Part shown: one piece after another, positions 1 to 7,750 of the stretch
How positions within the stretch are numbered: position 1 is the stretch's first letter
Layout: each line of letters starts with the position of its first letter
Source: Flavobacterium branchiophilum NBRC 15030 = ATCC 35035
GTDB lineage: Bacteria; Bacteroidota; Bacteroidia; Flavobacteriales; Flavobacteriaceae
DNA length: 38,110 bases
Direction: 5' to 3'
Assembly: GCF_002217205.1 (NCBI RefSeq)
Contig: NZ_MUGT01000048.1
Coordinates: 1-38,110, forward strand
Translations under genes and position numbers: made by a program
The notes under the pieces: model-generated
The model's database searches: none
Told to the model about the DNA's origin: nothing
Seen by the model: only the letters and a program-made list of their open reading frames with translations

Positions 1-112
1 TTTATTTAATAGTTTTTTACTATTTATGATAAATATTCAAAGGCAATTTTAGAAACTGATATTTGTCGTCAGTTTGGCGAAACCTGTTAAAGTTTGGCTA
101 GATTCAATAATT

Positions 113-145
113 ATACCAAATATATTTTATATGTATATTTGGTAT
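113..145. repeat. Perfect 12-bp inverted repeat downstream of the histidine kinase gene
   Basis: ATACCAAATATA at 113-124 is matched by its exact reverse complement TATATTTGGTAT at 134-145, with a 9-nt AT-only-but-one loop. It lies about 65 bases past the stop of the minus-strand kinase gene and could form a hairpin that ends the six-gene operon. No clear U-tract follows on the minus strand, so an operator or a chance AT palindrome is equally possible. Nothing else is recognisable in bases 1-210. Confidence 0.35.
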
Positions 146-210
146 TAAATGCAACTTTTTAAAATTTTGATAATATACCAATAAATTTGAAATAAAAATA
201 CAACTGCTAT

Positions 211-1599
211 TTATTTTTTGAAGTGCAACTTAATGGTAGTTCCTTGATTTTCAACACTATGTATCGAAATTTTTATTTGAAGTAAGTCGCAAATTTTTTT
301 TACTATTGAAAGTCCCAATCCACTACCTTTAATGTCTGGGTTTTCAATGGCGTTTGACCTAAAAAAGGGTTGAAATATTTTTTCTAAATCACTTGATTTA
401 ATGCCTATTCCGTTATCAGCAATCATTAATTCATGTTCCTGTGGGGTTTCCCGAACCGATATTGTAATGGCCGCTTGGGGTTTGGAATATTTGATGGCAT
501 TAGACAAAATGTTTTTGATGCAAATGGCTACCCAATATGGATCCGAAACAACTTTAAAATCTTGGCTTGTGTTAAAATTGATTTGAATTTCCTTGGTTTG
601 TATTTTGTTTTGATACCTCGACAAATAGTCACTCACAACAGCATTTATACTAAATAATTGATTGTCAATTTTTTGCAAATGGTTTTCGACACGAGCTAAA
701 AATAATAACTCTGTAATCAATTCATTGAGGCGATCTATTTCGGTTATCGAAAAAGTAATTTTTTCTTCATATTCTTTTTGAGTTCTGGGTTTTCTAACCA
801 ATACTTCCAAAGTTCCTTTAATAATAGTTAAGGGCGTTCTCAATTCATGTGAGGCATCTGAAGTAAATTGTTTTTCTCGGATAATGGCATTTTCTATTCT
901 ATCTAATAAATCGTTAATTGTATGAGATAAAATATACAATTCGTCTTTATTATCTGGTAATTTAATTCTTTTGTGCAAATTATCTTTGGTAATTTCTTTT
1001 GATGTATCGATGATGGTTTGTACGGGTTTAATACTTTTACCCGTAATAAATCGAGCTATGAAAAATAAAAGTATCAAAATTAATGGATAAGCCAAAATTA
1101 ATATTTGCGACAGGTTTTGAAGTACCATCAGGGCCTCTTCTAACGACATGGCTACTAACAAATAACCCATTTTTTGATTTTTGTCATAAATAGGAACCTG
1201 AATTTGTCTGATTTTTTTGCTTGCTAATTGTGTGTTAAATAATTGATTTTCAGTATATTTGCTGTTAAACTGAAGTTCAATCTGATTCAAATTTGGAGAT
1301 TTTTCAACAACTATTTTATTGCTATTCATAAACTGTACAAATACTGGATTTACAGCCACAGTATTGTGTTCTCGTTCTAGCCATTCGTTGTGGTGCAACA
1401 GTCGAATTTGTCCATTTTTGATTTCGATTTCAGACAAATGTTTGCTTACTTCGCTTTCAATATCTTGATTTACATGATTGTAAACACTCATGCTTACGGT
1501 GTAATATATTACAAAAAACACGGCAAATATTAATAAAGCCGTAGAGAGAATGTAGTAAAATGCCATTCTGTTTTTGTATGAAAATCTAAACATCATCAT
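211..1599 (-). CDS. Two-component sensor histidine kinase
   Basis: A 462-residue membrane histidine kinase that should autophosphorylate on a histidine and pass the phosphate to the response regulator encoded just upstream. Visible parts in order: TM1 at about residues 13-35, a periplasmic sensor region of about 130 residues, TM2 at about 166-184, a HAMP linker, the H-box FTSDASHELRTPLT with His251, an N-box (NILSNAIKYS), and the G1 (DNGIGI) and G2 (GSGLGLSIV) ATP-binding motifs. All catalytic motifs are intact. Its start codon overlaps the regulator stop as ATGA, so the two are translationally coupled. Three consecutive ATG codons make the exact start uncertain by up to two codons. The signal is unknown. 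The position as last gene of a thioredoxin-ApbE operon suggests it senses something tied to that module. Confidence 0.95.
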   Translation of the reverse strand: MMMFRFSYKNRMAFYYILSTALLIFAVFFVIYYTVSMSVYNHVNQDIESEVSKHLSEIEIKNGQIRLLHHNEWLEREHNTVAVNPVFVQFMNSNKIVVEKSPNLNQIELQFNSKYTENQLFNTQLASKKIRQIQVPIYDKNQKMGYLLVAMSLEEALMVLQNLSQILILAYPLILILLFFIARFITGKSIKPVQTIIDTSKEITKDNLHKRIKLPDNKDELYILSHTINDLLDRIENAIIREKQFTSDASHELRTPLTIIKGTLEVLVRKPRTQKEYEEKITFSITEIDRLNELITELLFLARVENHLQKIDNQLFSINAVVSDYLSRYQNKIQTKEIQINFNTSQDFKVVSDPYWVAICIKNILSNAIKYSKPQAAITISVRETPQEHELMIADNGIGIKSSDLEKIFQPFFRSNAIENPDIKGSGLGLSIVKKICDLLQIKISIHSVENQGTTIKLHFKK

Positions 1600-2267
1600 G
1601 AAATTTCGTTTGCAATATAGCCAATGCCTCTAATGGTTTTTATGTAATCTAAATCTTTTTTTAGATTTAATTTTTTGCGAATAGCATTAATAAAAACATC
1701 AATAACCCCCGAGTCATAATCAAAATGGATGTCCCAAACATCTTCAATAATTTGAGCTCTAGTACACACTTTGCCTTTGTTTTTTATTAAATAAGCCAAC
1801 AATGAAAATTCTTTTTGTGTAAGCAAAACTTCTATTTTATTGTTAAATACACGGTATTCTTTCAAATCTATTTCTATGTTTCCTAACGTTAGTTTGGTAT
1901 CAAAATCAACATTTTTAAGTTGTATTTTGATTCGCAATAGTAACTCTTCAAACGAAAAAGGTTTTTTGATGTAATCATTTGCACCTGCTTTTAGCCCGTC
2001 TATTGTTTCTGACAAAGTGTCTTTTGCTGTCAAAAAAATGATAGGTATATCATGGTTTATCAATCGAATAGCGTTGCAAACATCTAGTCCTAACATTTTG
2101 GGCAACATCCAATCCAATAGCACCAAATGGGGATTTTCTTGTTTGAATAAAGCCAAGCCTTCCAATCCATCGTTGGCAATGATGACATGGTATTGCTCTT
2201 CCTCCAATCCTTGTTGGAGGAAGTTTGCAATTGCCAATTCATCTTCAATAATTAATATTTTAACCAA
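1596..2267 (-). CDS. OmpR/PhoB-family response regulator
   Basis: A 223-residue DNA-binding response regulator. The receiver domain (about residues 1-118) has the acidic pair Glu8/Asp9, phospho-acceptor Asp52 in LLDWMLP, Thr80 in FLTAKD and the conserved Lys in YIKKPF. The C-terminal half is a winged-helix DNA-binding domain ending in the typical TIRGIGYI motif. Length is normal for the family. The gene starts 10 bases after the DUF3570 gene and overlaps the kinase gene by 4 bases, so all three are probably on one transcript. A likely target is the operon's own promoter near 5430, by analogy with other operon-embedded two-component systems; this is inference. Confidence 0.95.
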   Translation of the reverse strand: MVKILIIEDELAIANFLQQGLEEEQYHVIIANDGLEGLALFKQENPHLVLLDWMLPKMLGLDVCNAIRLINHDIPIIFLTAKDTLSETIDGLKAGANDYIKKPFSFEELLLRIKIQLKNVDFDTKLTLGNIEIDLKEYRVFNNKIEVLLTQKEFSLLAYLIKNKGKVCTRAQIIEDVWDIHFDYDSGVIDVFINAIRKKLNLKKDLDYIKTIRGIGYIANEIS

Positions 2268-2277
2268 AATTTATTTG

Positions 2278-3720
2278 TTAATCTGTTGTAAATTTAAAAG
2301 CTATCGTAGCAATATTGGCAGTCAAACCATCATTTCGGGAATAATGATTGAATCTAAAATCAATATTTTTTATACCTAAACCAAATATTTTTGTATTAGC
2401 AAAAAGGTCTGTATAATCAAAACCTATGCCATATTGGTTGGCTTGAAACGTGGACAAATCATAATCGGACGTATAATAAGTTTCAGTTGAAAGATGTTTT
2501 TCAAATGGAGCAAAATATTTAGATTGATTTTGGGTATAAAAACGATACATGGGATAAATAGTAAAAGCATCTGTAAGCTTTATAGGCAATTCTGCAGAAA
2601 AAGTATGTGCTTTTATATCCCAATCGTCTTGATAATAACGGTAATAGGTTTTGAAAATGAATTTTTCGTTGATATAATAATTCAATCGCATGCCCATAGG
2701 CAGTTTGAAACGTGTGTTTGGCAATCGCTCTATGTCGTCTGCTAGTCTATAAACCCCAGTATTACTTGATGATTCATAAACCGGTATAAAACTTTTATTT
2801 CCAATATAGAAATTAGCTTTATCTGCAAAATATATTCTTTGGTATGGAGTTGATAACATACCTTCTTGTTTTAAGACATCAAAAAAGATTGAAAATTGTA
2901 AGTTTTTAGTAACTACTTGTGAAAAACTAAACATAGACGCAAATGAATTTCTGCCCGTTGAGTCCCAAACTTTAAACTTTGAAGGCAGGTAAGCCGTTGT
3001 AGCCACGCCATTTTGATTATATACTGTTATTCCATTAAAATAACCATTAACATAAAAACCACTTCCATATTTTCCATATTCGCTCAATTCTGTAGCATAT
3101 ATAGGTTTCCAATTGTCTAAATAAGCATTGGCTTTTACAGAAATTTCTGAATTTTTATTATTAAATAATCTTGTAACACCAGCACCAAATCCTGTAGAGC
3201 TATAATCATATTCGCTAGAAACAGAAGCATCTACATTCCAAATAAAATTCCGGTTGTCTGTTGAATGACTATAACTTGCTGATAACGAGATTAATTGATC
3301 GCTTTTTGAAGCTCCAGACGAAGCTTGCCATGGAGTACCTATTGGGGTAGTTGTACCATTATTGTTGTCTAATCGGTCATCATCACCTCCAGCTCCAGAT
3401 GCTCCCGTTTTATTAAACGGATTGATATTACTAGACGACGCCGAGGTATAGGCTGATAATCCTGCATCTACCGTCAATACATCGTCTGTATTCAATGGAA
3501 TTGCAATGACAATATTGGAAGCAATGTCGGTTAATTTTTCTGAACCAATCCCGCCACTTACTGCAGAATGAGAGCCGTCTTGTGCATAATAACTGGATAT
3601 AAAATCAACTTCTGTACTTTCTAAAACTTTCTTTTTGAATACAATGGTACTGTCTTTTTGTTGTGCATGCATCATGAGGCTCATAAAAAAAGCCGATAAT
3701 GCTAATAATTGAATCTTCAT
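2278..3720 (-). CDS. DUF3570 family predicted outer-membrane protein
   Basis: A 480-residue secreted protein of the DUF3570 family, whose function is not established. The frame is open from 3747, directly after the DUF4266 stop. I prefer the ATG at 3720 because it opens a standard signal peptide (MKIQLLALSAFFM...MHAQQ). The N-terminal signature (DFISSYYAQDG, then SAVSGGIGSEKLTD) is typical of the family. The rest is rich in alternating aromatic and polar beta-strands and ends in a strand rich in Phe and Thr, which fits an outer-membrane beta-barrel. Two short motifs, TGAS and SGAS, lie in a Gly/Asp/Asn-rich stretch (residues 114-117 and 144-147 counted from the 3747 start). They resemble the (S/T)GA(T/S) sites that ApbE enzymes flavinylate. 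The ApbE gene lies two genes upstream. Confidence 0.88.
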   Translation of the reverse strand: MKIQLLALSAFFMSLMMHAQQKDSTIVFKKKVLESTEVDFISSYYAQDGSHSAVSGGIGSEKLTDIASNIVIAIPLNTDDVLTVDAGLSAYTSASSSNINPFNKTGASGAGGDDDRLDNNNGTTTPIGTPWQASSGASKSDQLISLSASYSHSTDNRNFIWNVDASVSSEYDYSSTGFGAGVTRLFNNKNSEISVKANAYLDNWKPIYATELSEYGKYGSGFYVNGYFNGITVYNQNGVATTAYLPSKFKVWDSTGRNSFASMFSFSQVVTKNLQFSIFFDVLKQEGMLSTPYQRIYFADKANFYIGNKSFIPVYESSSNTGVYRLADDIERLPNTRFKLPMGMRLNYYINEKFIFKTYYRYYQDDWDIKAHTFSAELPIKLTDAFTIYPMYRFYTQNQSKYFAPFEKHLSTETYYTSDYDLSTFQANQYGIGFDYTDLFANTKIFGLGIKNIDFRFNHYSRNDGLTANIATIAFKFTTD

Positions 3721-3747
3721 TTTTGTTGTTATAATATCTTTTACCAT

Positions 3748-3957
3748 TTAGTTACATCCGCAGCCTCCGCCTGATTTTCCGCCATTTGCTCCTGCCGCAG
3801 CTTCTCTATATATTTGAAAGGCTGTTTCGTGTTTTTCTACTTTACGTGCAGAAAGTTTCATTTCAGGATCGTTAATTTTCGCTTTTTCGTATTCTTTTAC
3901 ACTGGTACACGACTGTAAAAATATTCCAGATAAACATAAAATTACTATTTTTTTCAT
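3748..3957 (-). CDS. DUF4266 family small lipoprotein with Gly-Cys tail
   Basis: A 69-residue lipoprotein. The signal peptide ends in the lipobox LQSC, with lipidated Cys17. The mature peptide is only about 53 residues and ends in a glycine-rich tail with a CxC pair (GGGCGCN) at the extreme C-terminus. From memory, this tail is the hallmark of DUF4266, which regularly sits beside DUF3570 and ApbE genes; its role is unknown. Its stop codon abuts the first possible ATG of the DUF3570 gene (TAAATG). The tail cysteines could be redox-active, metal-binding or modified. The WCGPC thioredoxin in the same operon makes a thiol-exchange role attractive, but this is inference. Confidence 0.85.
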   Translation of the reverse strand: MKKIVILCLSGIFLQSCTSVKEYEKAKINDPEMKLSARKVEKHETAFQIYREAAAGANGGKSGGGCGCN

Positions 3958-3971
3958 TCTTTAAGGTCTAT

Positions 3972-4967
3972 TTATTTATAATTCAAACTCATTTTTTCAA
4001 TATTAATCCCTTTAGACGTATGGATTTTTCCTAGATCGTCCACAACAATACACTCAACCCCTTTTAGCTGATTGATTAAATCGATGCCAGCCTCAACTCC
4101 AAATAGAAAAACTCCTTTTGCTAATCCGTCGGCAATTTCGGTATCTTTTGCAAAAACCGTTACACTTACAATACCCTGTGCAGGCCATCCCGTTTTTGGA
4201 TTGATGATGTGGCTGTATCTTTTCCCATTAAAAACCACATATTTTTCGTACGTTCCAGAGGTTTCTACCGAGGCATCTACCAACGGAAAAGTGGCAAATA
4301 CTTTGTTTTTATTCATCGGATTAATGATACCAACAGTCCAGGGTTCGCCATTAGGTTGTTTGCCCCAAGCTGCAATATCGCCAGATACATTTGCAATTCC
4401 TGACAAACATCCCTTTTTTCTCAATAATTGTTTAATTTTATCGGCTATAAACCCTTGTCCAATGCCTCCTAAACCAAGTTTCATTCCTTTATCCTTTAAA
4501 AAAATAGTTTTCTCGGTTTCATTTAAAATTATTTTTTGATACCCTATTTTGGCAACAGATTTTTTTATGGCTTCATCAGAGGGCAGTGCAGTCATCGAGC
4601 CATCGTATTTCCAAATTTTATCCATCGATGCATACGAAATGTCAAAAGCTCCATCGGTAAGTTTGGATACCTTTATGGCACGTTTGACCAATTCAAAAAC
4701 TTCTTCATCAACCTTAATAGGTTGAATACCAGCATTTTGATTTACTAGTGAAATTTGAGTAGTTGGTATCCAATCCGAAATTAAAAGTTCAATTCGCCTT
4801 ACTTCGGCAATGGCTTCATCTATATACTGATGCCCTTCTAAACTGTCTTTTGCTACAACAGTCATTTCAAATGGACTCGTTAGCATGGTTAGTTTTCTAC
4901 GAACAATAATTTGACTAAAACTATTAAAAGTGATTGTTAAGATTAAAAAAACAATTATTTTTTTCAT
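3972..4967 (-). CDS. apbE: FAD:protein FMN transferase (ApbE family)
   Basis: A 331-residue exported flavin transferase that uses FAD to attach FMN covalently to Ser/Thr of target proteins outside the cytoplasm. It begins with a signal peptide (about residues 1-19). Family motifs are present: TDGAFDIS (104-111), LGLGGIGQGFIAD (164-176), ETSGTYEKY (235-243) and YSHIINPKTGWP (251-262), followed by the conserved IADGLAKG block. Length matches the family. The start codon directly follows the thioredoxin stop (TAAATG), which implies coupled translation. No Rnf, Nqr or NosR-type target is in the window; the nearest candidate substrate is the DUF3570 protein. Confidence 0.93.
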   Translation of the reverse strand: MKKIIVFLILTITFNSFSQIIVRRKLTMLTSPFEMTVVAKDSLEGHQYIDEAIAEVRRIELLISDWIPTTQISLVNQNAGIQPIKVDEEVFELVKRAIKVSKLTDGAFDISYASMDKIWKYDGSMTALPSDEAIKKSVAKIGYQKIILNETEKTIFLKDKGMKLGLGGIGQGFIADKIKQLLRKKGCLSGIANVSGDIAAWGKQPNGEPWTVGIINPMNKNKVFATFPLVDASVETSGTYEKYVVFNGKRYSHIINPKTGWPAQGIVSVTVFAKDTEIADGLAKGVFLFGVEAGIDLINQLKGVECIVVDDLGKIHTSKGINIEKMSLNYK

Positions 4968-5402
4968 TTATTTTTCAAATTTATGTATGTTTTCTAAAAA
5001 TGGAGCGGCATCCATTTTTTGATACCCCGTCATGCCCAACACTTTTCCCGTTTTATCTAAAAGTACAACTAAAGGAAAATTTCCGTCTTTGTTGTATTTT
5101 TCGGCCAATTTGTTGTTGTTTTCCGTTACTTCAGCGGGTAACTGATTGGCTTTTTTCTTTGGAAAATCGGCTTTTAATAGTACCCAACTTTTATCGGCTT
5201 CCTTTTTGAATTCGTTCGATTGCCAAATATTTTTATCTAATTTTATGCATGGCCCACACCAATCACTTCCAGAAAAGACTAATAAAATATTTTTATTTTC
5301 AGCAATAGCTTGTTTTTTTGCCTCTTCAAAATTGGTTTTCCAAGTTTGCGAAATACCTATTTGTCCTAATAATAGGAATGTGATTACAACTATTTTTTTC
5401 AT
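4968..5402 (-). CDS. Periplasmic thioredoxin-fold protein (WCGPC)
   Basis: A 144-residue exported thioredoxin-like protein. The signal peptide covers about residues 1-19 (cleavage near GISQ). The redox motif WCGPC sits at 48-52, and the cis-Pro region is NFPLVVLLD. The fold resembles the thioredoxin_7/DUF255-type proteins common in Bacteroidetes. It is the first gene of the six-gene minus-strand operon. It would act in the periplasm as a disulfide reductase or thiol-exchange partner; the CxC-tailed DUF4266 lipoprotein encoded two genes downstream is the obvious candidate client, though no direct evidence is visible. Confidence 0.92.
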   Translation of the reverse strand: MKKIVVITFLLLGQIGISQTWKTNFEEAKKQAIAENKNILLVFSGSDWCGPCIKLDKNIWQSNEFKKEADKSWVLLKADFPKKKANQLPAEVTENNNKLAEKYNKDGNFPLVVLLDKTGKVLGMTGYQKMDAAPFLENIHKFEK

Positions 5403-5428
5403 TTTTAAAAAAGTATTGATTTATATGT

Positions 5429-5436
5429 CAAATATA
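5429..5436 (-). promoter_or_regulatory. Putative -7 element for the thioredoxin-ApbE operon
   Basis: The minus strand reads TATATTTG here, an exact match to the Bacteroidetes -7 consensus TAnnTTTG, about 27 bases upstream of the thioredoxin ATG. The nearest TTG (-33-like) is about 26 bases further upstream, longer than usual spacing, so the promoter may be weak or need an activator. Confidence 0.5.
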
Positions 5437-5537
5437 ACTGTTATTTCATGATATTATTTTGACAACGCCTATTTTTTAAGTGAATTTTAAGAAAGCAATT
5501 TTCTAACGATTTCTAGTTTACTTTGATAAAAAATGAA

Positions 5538-5545
5538 TATTTTTG
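5538..5545 (+). promoter_or_regulatory. Putative -7 element for the sulfatase-family gene
   Basis: TATTTTTG matches TAnnTTTG and lies 18 bases before the ATG at 5564. No well-spaced TTTG is visible at -33, so this rests on the -7 match and position only. Confidence 0.4.
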
Positions 5546-5563
5546 TAGCAAATTAAAAAATGT

Positions 5564-7663
5564 ATGTTCGATTTAAAAAAATTAGCCCCATTTATCAATT
5601 TGAGTATATTGTATGTCATCATGTCTTTCTTATTAAGAATATTATTGATTTTTCATCCAATAACGCAATCAAAATTTCAAATAATAGAAACATTTACCCT
5701 GCTTTTCTGGGGTTTATGTTCTGATGTTGCAGTTTCAATTGTAGGGATTTTCTTTTTATGGTTGTATTTAATTTTTATTTCAAACTCAAAATATTACAAA
5801 CCATTCGGTTATATCGTGTTTTTCTTATTGGTTTTGTTACTCATTTATGTTACTTTTTTTAATACTATTCTTAATGAATATGGTGGCGTTTTGCCAGAAA
5901 TTGGAATTACTTTTGTTGCCATAAAAACCATTTTTTTTGGTTTAATGTTGTGGCTTCCAAAATACAGATCTCAATTAAGGTATTGGTTATTTAGTTTTGT
6001 GATTTTTTTATATGTATTAATTATTTTACAAAACACTATCAGCGAATACTTTTTTTGGAATGAATTTGGTGTAAGATACAACTTTATTGCGGTGGATTAT
6101 CTGGTATATACTAACGAAGTTATAGGGAATATCATGCAATCTTATCCTGTTGTGCCTATTTTTTCATTGTTATTTGTTATTGTTGGTTTTATTTCTTATT
6201 TTATCATTAAAAAATCTAAAATTTACATAGAACAAATTCCAACATTTTCAGAAAAAATAAAAATTACGGCCCTTTACTTTACTTTATTGGCTTTGTCATT
6301 GTGGATAATTCCCATTTTATCCAATAAAGAAAATGCACAAAATATATTTGTAAATGAACTACAATCCAATGGGGTTTACAAATTTTATAAAGCATTTAGA
6401 AATAGTGAATTGGATTATTTTAAGTTTTATAAAACGATACCAAATGAAGAAGCATTTGCTATTTTAAAAAATCAAATACCTGATATTCAGAAAGATAATA
6501 CCACTCGTATCCTGCATGATGATGTACCAGAATTGCATAAAAATGTAGTTTTGATTACGATTGAAAGTTTGAGTGCCGACTTTATGAAATGTTATGGAAA
6601 CGATCAAAACATTACCCCATTTTTAGATAGTTTGGCTACACAAAGCATGCAATTTACCAATTTATATGCTGTTGGAAATCGAACCGTTAGAGGGCTTGAG
6701 GCCGTTACGCTTTGTTTTCCACCCACAGCAGGCGAAAGTGTGGTAAAACGCAAAGACAACAAAAATAAATTTGCCACAGGCTTTGTATTCCAATCAAAAG
6801 GCTATCAAACTAAGTATTTGTATGGTGGTGATGCTTATTTTGATAATATGAAAGATTTTTTTGAAGGAAATAATTATCAAATTGTTGATAAAAATTCATT
6901 GAAGCCAGAGGCCATTACATTTTCAAACGTATGGGGGGTGTGCGATGAGGACATGGCCCATAAAGCCATAGAAGTAATGAATGTGGAAGCCAAAACAGGA
7001 AAACCATTCTTTAATCATTGGATGACTGTAAGTAATCACCGCCCTTTTACATATCCAAATGGTAAAATTGATATACCAAGTAACTCCAAATCACGAGAAG
7101 GTGGCGTAAAATATACAGATTTTGCATTAAAACAATTTTTTAAAATGGCCCAAAAACAACCGTGGTTTAAACAAACCGTTTTTGTGATTATAGCCGATCA
7201 TTGTGCTTCGAGTTCTGGTAAAACAGAATTGCCGCTTGATAAATACCGAATTCCAGCCATGATTTACGCACCGGATTTTGTTGCCCCTCAAAATGTCAAT
7301 ATTTTGATGTCCCAAATTGATGTAATGCCAACATTATTTGGTCTTTTACATTTTAATTATAAAAGTAAATTTTATGGACAAGATGTTTTAAAATCCAGTT
7401 ACAAACCTCGTGCATTTATTGCTACTTATCAAAATTTAGGTTTAATTAAAGACAATAAGCTAACGATAATAGCTCCAAAACAACAAGTTAAACAATACGA
7501 TTTGCACATGCAATACAACATAAATTTGAGTAACGATTTTCAATTGATGTATGAGCAATTACCAATGACCAAACCCCGTTTGGATTTAGAAAAAGAAACC
7601 ATTTCATATTATCAAACAGCATCGTTATTGTTGAAAAATAAACAATATGATTCTCATAAATAA
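5564..7663 (+). CDS. LTA synthase/sulfatase-family membrane enzyme
   Basis: A 699-residue membrane protein with the LtaS architecture: about five N-terminal transmembrane helices (residues 10-235), then an extracytoplasmic alkaline-phosphatase/sulfatase-fold domain from about 325. Likely metal-site and catalytic residues are Glu334 (ITIESLSADF), Thr374 as nucleophile (GNRTVRGLEA) and Asp545/His546 (IIADHC), matching the LtaS layout. Gram-negative homologues are thought to transfer or hydrolyse phosphoglycerol or phosphoethanolamine groups on lipids or glycans, since these bacteria lack lipoteichoic acid. It is a single-gene unit, divergent from the thioredoxin operon and convergent with the MFS gene. 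An overlapping ATG at 5560 is in another frame and was rejected. Confidence 0.93.
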   Translation: MFDLKKLAPFINLSILYVIMSFLLRILLIFHPITQSKFQIIETFTLLFWGLCSDVAVSIVGIFFLWLYLIFISNSKYYKPFGYIVFFLLVLLLIYVTFFNTILNEYGGVLPEIGITFVAIKTIFFGLMLWLPKYRSQLRYWLFSFVIFLYVLIILQNTISEYFFWNEFGVRYNFIAVDYLVYTNEVIGNIMQSYPVVPIFSLLFVIVGFISYFIIKKSKIYIEQIPTFSEKIKITALYFTLLALSLWIIPILSNKENAQNIFVNELQSNGVYKFYKAFRNSELDYFKFYKTIPNEEAFAILKNQIPDIQKDNTTRILHDDVPELHKNVVLITIESLSADFMKCYGNDQNITPFLDSLATQSMQFTNLYAVGNRTVRGLEAVTLCFPPTAGESVVKRKDNKNKFATGFVFQSKGYQTKYLYGGDAYFDNMKDFFEGNNYQIVDKNSLKPEAITFSNVWGVCDEDMAHKAIEVMNVEAKTGKPFFNHWMTVSNHRPFTYPNGKIDIPSNSKSREGGVKYTDFALKQFFKMAQKQPWFKQTVFVIIADHCASSSGKTELPLDKYRIPAMIYAPDFVAPQNVNILMSQIDVMPTLFGLLHFNYKSKFYGQDVLKSSYKPRAFIATYQNLGLIKDNKLTIIAPKQQVKQYDLHMQYNINLSNDFQLMYEQLPMTKPRLDLEKETISYYQTASLLLKNKQYDSHK

Positions 7664-7697
7664 ATAAAATGATTTGAATCTTACTATATAAAAATTA

Positions 7698-7747
7698 ATT
7701 TACATATATAAAATTATGATTAATATTTATATATGTAAATATTTTTT
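7698..7747. terminator. Bidirectional terminator between convergent genes
   Basis: ATTTACATATATAAA (7698-7712) pairs perfectly with its reverse complement at 7726-7740 around a 13-nt loop. On the plus strand it is followed by ATTTTTT; on the minus strand by TAATTTTT. It sits between the stops of the convergent sulfatase-family and MFS genes, so it can serve both. The stem is AT-rich. Confidence 0.7.
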
Positions 7748-7750
7748 AAT

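Noticed and set aside
4072..4539. 155-codon plus-strand frame opposite apbE
   Set aside because: Antisense shadow of a clear ApbE gene; composition not protein-like.
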